A stretch of DNA of 9,047 nucleotides from Christensenella sp. UBA7868 (GTDB taxonomy: Bacteria > Bacillota > Clostridia > Christensenellales > UBA1242), in contig DLSG01000066.1 of NCBI GenBank assembly GCA_002501285.1, positions 14,360 to 23,406 on the forward strand, read 5' to 3'. The position numbers were made by a program, and so were the translations under genes. Shown one piece after another: positions 5,844 through 9,047 of this stretch (position 1 is its first letter; every line of letters begins with the position of its first letter). The notes below the pieces were generated by a model, which ran no database searches, had not been told where the DNA came from, and worked only from the letters and a program-made list of their open reading frames with translations.

Positions 5844-7097
5844 GTGAGTAAAGATTTAATTTTGCTGTTATATACAATTTTAATTTCGCTTTTTGTGGTG
5901 TTTTTGTTTATCACAATTTTTTACATTTTCAACAAAAAAGTTTTGTCAAAATTCAGTTTAAGTTTAAAACTTTGTTTTTATATTGGCTTGTATTCGATTT
6001 TTTTAATGATAACCGAATTTTATGTGACTGACTATTTTACGGTTAATTATCAAATAACAAAATATATGTTTCTTGCCTTAACCGCAGTTTTTATAGTTTA
6101 CTTTTTGCTTGTATTTTTAACACTTTTAATAAATCTTCACCCCTTAAAAAATATAGCCACAAACACAAAAAAACTAGCAGATGGTGCAAAACGATTAAAT
6201 TTAGAGATTTCGGGTAGTAAAGAATTTAATCAAATTGAAAAAAATTTAACATCAATAAAAGATAAGGGCATTTCAAATGAAGAATATAAGTTAAGATTAA
6301 AGCAAGAGTATTATAAATTTGTTCCAAGAGAGTTTTATGATTATCTTGGAAAAGATGAGGTGTTTGATTTAAAACTTGGGGAGAATGTTCAAAAAGATGT
6401 TACCATTTTATTTATTGACATAAGAAGAAGTTATAAAACAAGCGAAAGTTTAAGTTTAGATGAAAATTTTAAGTTTATAAACAATTATTTAAGCGTGGTT
6501 GGTGAAAGTGTAAGACAATTTCACGGCTTTATTGACAAGTTTTTGGGCGATGGTGTTTTGGCAGTGTTTTTAAAAGAAACAGACGCAATAAATTGTTCCA
6601 CTCAAATTGCTAATAAGTTTCAAAATATAAATTTAGTAAGTGTTGGTGGGGATAAAATTAAGTTTGGAATTGGAATGCACTCTGGGAAAGTTGTTATTGG
6701 TATTGTTGGCGAAAAGGAAAGATTAACTCCAACAGTTATAAGCGACAGTGTAAATCTTGCGTATAAAATAGAAAGTTTAAATAAAATTTTTATGTCTGAA
6801 ATTTTGTTTACAAAAGAAGTTTTAAACAACTTGCCAAAATCGTTTGAATTAAATTATCGTTTTGTCGGAACAATGAGTATTGATGATTACGGGGTGTCTA
6901 TTTTTGAAAATTTAGATGGATATATTGGGGCAAATAAAACCGCTTTTATAAAAACAAAAAATATGTTTGAATCGGGCGTAAGAAATTTTGAAGAAAAAAA
7001 TTATAAACTTGCAAGAAAATTTTTTATTGATTGCTTAAAAATAAATAGTGAAGATAATTTAGCAAAATTTTATCTAAAAAAATGCAAAATAGTTTAA
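5844..7097 (+). CDS. Membrane class III adenylate/guanylate cyclase with HAMP-like linker and TPR-like tail
   Basis: Class III cyclases make cAMP (or cGMP) from ATP (GTP) as head-to-tail dimers. In this 417-residue protein three membrane helices (about 5-29, 41-62, 73-98) lead into a HAMP-like linker (about 99-140, with P100 and an E/D-rich turn) and a catalytic domain (about 180-345). Metal-binding aspartates are Asp192 (FIDIRRS) and Asp236 (KFLGDGVLAVF). Lys232 and Thr297 match the adenine-recognising pair, so ATP is the likely substrate. Asn304 (VNLAYKIE) is conserved, but the transition-state Arg four residues later is Lys308. Residues about 372-413 resemble one TPR motif (an FESG/NFEEK helix, then ARKFFIDCLKIN). 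The start is GTG without a visible Shine-Dalgarno sequence; it sits four residues before the first helix, so a downstream start would truncate the membrane part. A terminator follows at once. Family assignment is sure; activity and nucleotide are inferred. Confidence 0.92.
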   Translation: MSKDLILLLYTILISLFVVFLFITIFYIFNKKVLSKFSLSLKLCFYIGLYSIFLMITEFYVTDYFTVNYQITKYMFLALTAVFIVYFLLVFLTLLINLHPLKNIATNTKKLADGAKRLNLEISGSKEFNQIEKNLTSIKDKGISNEEYKLRLKQEYYKFVPREFYDYLGKDEVFDLKLGENVQKDVTILFIDIRRSYKTSESLSLDENFKFINNYLSVVGESVRQFHGFIDKFLGDGVLAVFLKETDAINCSTQIANKFQNINLVSVGGDKIKFGIGMHSGKVVIGIVGEKERLTPTVISDSVNLAYKIESLNKIFMSEILFTKEVLNNLPKSFELNYRFVGTMSIDDYGVSIFENLDGYIGANKTAFIKTKNMFESGVRNFEEKNYKLARKFFIDCLKINSEDNLAKFYLKKCKIV

Positions 7098-7126
7098 AAA
7101 AACCGTTGACATAAATGGTTTTTTTT
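7096..7126 (+). terminator. Terminator of the cyclase gene, overlapping the next promoter
   Basis: The arm AAACCGTT (7100-7107) pairs with AATGGTTT (7114-7121) through one G-T pair, around the 6-base loop GACATA. Flanking A-T pairs can lengthen the stem to about 12 bp. Eight T (7119-7126) follow. It begins within the cyclase stop codon, and its loop and T run double as the -35 box and spacer of the ylxM-ffh promoter. Confidence 0.8.
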
Positions 7127-7134
7127 ATTATAAT
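7106..7134 (+). promoter_or_regulatory. Perfect consensus promoter of ylxM-ffh
   Basis: TTGACA (7106-7111), a 17-base spacer and TATAAT (7129-7134) match the sigma-A consensus at all twelve positions with ideal spacing. The predicted start of transcription is near 7141. The -35 box sits in the hairpin of the preceding terminator. Confidence 0.92.
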
Positions 7135-7142
7135 TAATCACG

Positions 7143-7160
7143 TAAGGCAAAAAAGCCTTA
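7143..7160 (+). promoter_or_regulatory. Stem-loop at the predicted 5' end of the ylxM-ffh mRNA
   Basis: TAAGGC (7143-7148) pairs perfectly with GCCTTA (7155-7160) around a loop of six A. From the promoter position it would begin two or three bases from the mRNA 5' end and finish 10 bases before the ylxM ATG. Only three T follow, so it is not a terminator. Such 5' hairpins can stabilise messages or set translation. Confidence 0.65.
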
Positions 7161-7170
7161 TTTGGTGAGT

Positions 7171-7485
7171 ATGGATTTAGAAAAAAGTGTAGAGATTGCA
7201 AGTTTGTATGGATTTTATAAAAATCTTTTAACCGAAAAACAGCAAAATATATTTGAAAGATATTATCTTCAAGATATTGGTTTAACCGAGATTGCAGAAG
7301 TTTTAGGTGTTACAAAACAAACTGTTCTTGACACTTTAAAAAAAACCGAAAAAAATTTGTTTGAAATGGAAAATGCTTTAAAACTTTTTAAAATTTATGA
7401 AAGTCAAAGGAGTATTATTAAAGAAGTAAAACAAACAAAAGATTTGTCGAATCTAGACAAATTATTAAATTGCTGGGAGGACTAA
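7171..7485 (+). CDS. ylxM: YlxM-type SRP-associated DNA-binding-like protein
   Basis: A protein of 104 residues counted from the ATG at 7171. In-frame TTG (7162) and GTG (7165) codons lie just upstream, but family members start near MxLEK, as here (MDLEKSVEIASLYGFYKNLLTEKQ). YlxM is a small helical protein with a sigma-factor region 4-like helix-turn-helix, here in the stretch LTEIAEVLGVTKQTVLDTLKKTEK. It is encoded beside ffh across Firmicutes, and in streptococci it has been linked to regulation of the SRP GTPase cycle. The helix-turn-helix suggests nucleic-acid binding, but its DNA target is unknown. The ribosome site is weak (GGTGAG too close to the ATG). The gene is first in a two-gene unit, and its stop abuts the ffh start with no gap (TAA then ATG). 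Confidence 0.9.
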   Translation: MDLEKSVEIASLYGFYKNLLTEKQQNIFERYYLQDIGLTEIAEVLGVTKQTVLDTLKKTEKNLFEMENALKLFKIYESQRSIIKEVKQTKDLSNLDKLLNCWED

Positions 7486-8805
7486 ATGGCGTTATTTTCA
7501 AGTTTAAGTGAAAGAATTGGCAGAATATTTTCAAAGTTATCTTCTCGTGGAAAATTAACTGAATATGAAATTAAAGATGCAATGCGTGAAATTAGGGTTG
7601 CTCTTTTAGAAGCCGATGTAAACTTTTTGGTCGTTAAAGACTTAATTAATAAAATTTCCGAAAAAGCGCTTGGGGAACAAATTTTGAAAAGTTTGTCACC
7701 AACTCAACAAGTAATTAAAATTGTTAATGAAGAATTAACAAGTTTAATGGGAAGTGTAAACAGTAAATTAAATTCAAGTTCAACTCCGCCAAATATAATT
7801 ATGCTTTGTGGGCTTCAAGGTGCGGGAAAAACAACAACGGTTGGAAAACTTGCTTTAATGCTTAAAAAACAGGGCAAGAAGGTTTTAACTGTGGGCCTTG
7901 ATATTTATAGACCAGCGGCAATCAATCAACTTAAAGTGGTAAGCAGTAATGCGGGCGTAGAATGTTTTGAAAAAGGTACGCAAAATCCTGTTAAAACAGC
8001 AAAAGAGGCAGTTGAGCACGCTCTAAAACATGGTTTAGATACTGTTATTTTAGATACGGCAGGAAGGCTTTCAATTGATGAAGCCTTAATGAACGAACTT
8101 CAATCAATAAAACAAGCGGTAAATCCAACTGAAATTTTGCTTACTGTTGACAGTATGACTGGTCAAGAAGCGGTTAATGTTGCAAAAACTTTTGACGAAA
8201 AACTTGACATAACAGGTGTTATTCTTACAAAACTTGACGGCGATACTAGGGGCGGTGCGGCGCTTTCAATAAAAGCGGTTGTAAACAAACCTATAAAATT
8301 TTGTTGCGTGGGAGAAAAAATAGGAGATATAGAACCTTTTTATCCCGACAGAATGGCTTCAAGAATTTTAGGTATGGGAGATGTGTTAACTTTAATTGAA
8401 AAAGCACAACAAGCCGTAACCGAAGAAGAAGCCAAAAAAATGGAAGAAAAATTCCGCAAAAACAAATTTGACTTTGAAGATTATTTAGTGCAATTTGAAA
8501 ACCTAAAAAAAATGGGCAATTTAAAAGACATTATGGCAATGATTCCTGGTCTTTCAAGCAAGGCTAAAATGATTGATAATATTGATGAAAAAGCACTTTT
8601 AAAAAACAAAGCAATTATTCAAAGCATGACAATTGAAGAAAGGCGTAATCCAGACTTAATTAAAGGTCAAAGGCGTAAAAGAATTTGTGAAGGTAGTGGA
8701 ACAACTGTTCAAGAAGTGAATGCACTACTAAAACAATTCGAGCAAACAAAGGAAATGATGAAGCAATTTAATGGTAAAAAAGGCTCAATGAAATTTCCGT
8801 TTTAA
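7486..8805 (+). CDS. ffh: Signal recognition particle GTPase Ffh (SRP54)
   Basis: Ffh binds 4.5S/6S RNA and signal sequences emerging from the ribosome, and docks with FtsY at the membrane to deliver nascent membrane proteins. The 439 residues show the N domain (1-~95, with ALLEADVN at 39-46) and the G domain with P-loop GLQGAGKTT (109-117), DIYRPAA (139-145), DTAGR (190-194), TKLDGD (248-253) and GEKIGDIEPFYP. The Met-rich M domain (from about 325) has the RNA-binding signature around SMTIEERRNPDLI and RRKRICEGSG, followed by TTVQEVNALLKQF. The Gly-Met-rich tail seen in Bacillus is short here. GGGAGG (7475-7480), inside the end of ylxM, is five bases before the ATG, so translation is coupled to ylxM. 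In many Firmicutes rpsP follows ffh; here a small GC-richer gene does. Confidence 0.98.
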   Translation: MALFSSLSERIGRIFSKLSSRGKLTEYEIKDAMREIRVALLEADVNFLVVKDLINKISEKALGEQILKSLSPTQQVIKIVNEELTSLMGSVNSKLNSSSTPPNIIMLCGLQGAGKTTTVGKLALMLKKQGKKVLTVGLDIYRPAAINQLKVVSSNAGVECFEKGTQNPVKTAKEAVEHALKHGLDTVILDTAGRLSIDEALMNELQSIKQAVNPTEILLTVDSMTGQEAVNVAKTFDEKLDITGVILTKLDGDTRGGAALSIKAVVNKPIKFCCVGEKIGDIEPFYPDRMASRILGMGDVLTLIEKAQQAVTEEEAKKMEEKFRKNKFDFEDYLVQFENLKKMGNLKDIMAMIPGLSSKAKMIDNIDEKALLKNKAIIQSMTIEERRNPDLIKGQRRKRICEGSGTTVQEVNALLKQFEQTKEMMKQFNGKKGSMKFPF

Positions 8806-8809
8806 ATAA

Positions 8810-8846
8810 TCCGACAACGGAGCAAAATTCAAAACGGCAAATGCCG
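8810..8846 (+). other. Two short hairpins between ffh and the microprotein gene
   Basis: TCCG (8810-8813) pairs with CGGA (8818-8821) around ACAA. CGGC (8835-8838) pairs with GCCG (8843-8846) around AAAT; the second stem gains one A-T pair if the loop shrinks to two bases. Neither is followed by a T run, so they are not normal terminators. The second ends directly before the AAAAGGAG ribosome site (8847-8854) of the next gene and might influence its translation. Confidence 0.45.
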
Positions 8847-8863
8847 AAAAGGAGAAAAATTTT

Positions 8864-8992
8864 ATGGCAAAGACTGCTACGAAGCAAACCAAGAAAACCG
8901 AAAACTGCCATTGCGCAGAACCCAAATCCACCAAAACGACAAAGTCCCGCGCAAAGAGCGGCAAAGAAATGGATTGCAAAGACTGCAAATAA
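8864..8992 (+). CDS. 42-residue Lys/Cys-rich microprotein, unknown function
   Basis: The ATG at 8864 reads 42 codons (MAKTATKQTKKTENCHC..., ending MDCKDCK) to the TAA at 8990-8992, with AAAAGGAG (8847-8854) nine bases upstream, one of the best ribosome sites in the window. About a quarter of the residues are Lys and another fifth Thr or Ser. Four Cys form two pairs, Cys-x-Cys (with His between) and a C-terminal Cys-x2-Cys, which could hold one zinc ion or form disulphides. Base composition is near 45% GC, against roughly 30-36% nearby, and codons such as AAG, ACC and CGC are used that neighbours avoid. It starts about 60 bases after ffh with no terminator between, so it could be the last gene of that unit. 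I do not recognise the family. Histone-like Lys-rich tails and small metal-binding proteins are possible comparisons only. Confidence 0.68.
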   Translation: MAKTATKQTKKTENCHCAEPKSTKTTKSRAKSGKEMDCKDCK

Positions 8993-8997
8993 AAACG

Positions 8998-9009
8998 CGC
9001 TAAATAGCG
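8998..9009 (+). other. Short inverted repeat after the microprotein gene
   Basis: CGCT (8998-9001) pairs with AGCG (9006-9009) around AAAT, the same loop as the hairpin at 8835-8846 on the other side of the gene. No T run follows. The remaining 38 bases to the window end show no supported feature. Confidence 0.4.
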
Positions 9010-9047
9010 AATAACTGTGTCAACACCCATCCGCTCCAAAATCACGT

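Noticed and set aside
6690..6780. The cyclase as a degenerate pseudogene because of Lys308
   Set aside because: The frame is intact, both metal aspartates and the substrate-recognition residues are kept, and Lys occurs at this position in some natural cyclases.
6620..6829. Minus-strand open frame opposite the cyclase domain
   Set aside because: Shadow of the catalytic domain; no domain of its own.
7143..7160. Stem-loop before ylxM read as a terminator
   Set aside because: Only three T follow the stem, and it lies just after a perfect promoter, so it belongs to the 5' end of the new transcript.
7162..7170. Upstream TTG and GTG starts for ylxM
   Set aside because: Homologous YlxM proteins begin at the position of the ATG at 7171, and neither alternative has a better ribosome site.
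8785..9045. Minus-strand open frame of 86 codons at the window end
   Set aside because: It runs antisense through the end of ffh and the whole microprotein gene and ends inside ffh coding sequence. The plus-strand microprotein has a better ribosome site and plausible motifs, so this is most likely a chance frame favoured by the GC shift.

Overview
The window is AT-rich chromosomal DNA from a low-GC Gram-positive bacterium (Firmicutes/Bacillota), most likely an uncultivated, gut-type member of Clostridia or Bacilli. The grounds are the ylxM-ffh pair, the def-fmt-rlmN block, strong AGGAG-type ribosome sites, near-consensus sigma-A promoters and Lys/Asn/Ile-rich proteins. Trp is encoded by TGG, and one gene appears to end in TGA, so the standard bacterial code fits better than the Mycoplasma code. 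No species can be named from the sequence alone.

Layout. Positions 1-1292 (minus strand) hold the 5' part of a DUF11-like repeat protein cut by the window edge, and a small two-helix membrane protein ending in a zinc ribbon. A terminator and a promoter lie back to back between them. The zinc-ribbon gene has an extended -10 box placed so that transcription would begin on the ATG itself (candidate leaderless mRNA). Positions 1439-4434 (plus) form a translation and RNA-modification block: a sigma-A promoter, tRNA-Arg(CCU), def, fmt and rlmN, closed by a hairpin terminator after a 3' region that carries ten perfect ATTT repeats. Positions 4444-5188 hold a consensus promoter and an unrecognised two-helix membrane protein, closed by a bidirectional terminator shared with the convergent gene at 5344-5793. 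That small all-helical protein of unknown function is divergent from a membrane class III nucleotide cyclase (5844-7097). Positions 7096-8805 hold a terminator and a perfect TTGACA-N17-TATAAT promoter overlapping each other, a stem-loop at the predicted mRNA 5' end, then ylxM and ffh (signal recognition particle). The last 240 bases are clearly richer in GC and carry a 42-residue Lys/Cys-rich protein with its own ribosome site, flanked by short hairpins.

How it works together. def and fmt act at the two ends of the N-formylmethionine cycle: Fmt formylates initiator Met-tRNA and Def removes the formyl group from nascent proteins. RlmN methylates rRNA and tRNA, and a tRNA gene heads the same apparent transcript. 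YlxM-Ffh supplies the protein-targeting GTPase. The cyclase implies cyclic-nucleotide signalling, with no effector visible here. No CRISPR array, insertion sequence or prophage gene is present. The observations most worth following are the leaderless gene, the tRNA-led def transcript, the terminator/promoter overlap, the cyclase with Lys in place of the transition-state Arg, and the GC-shifted Cys-rich microprotein after ffh.
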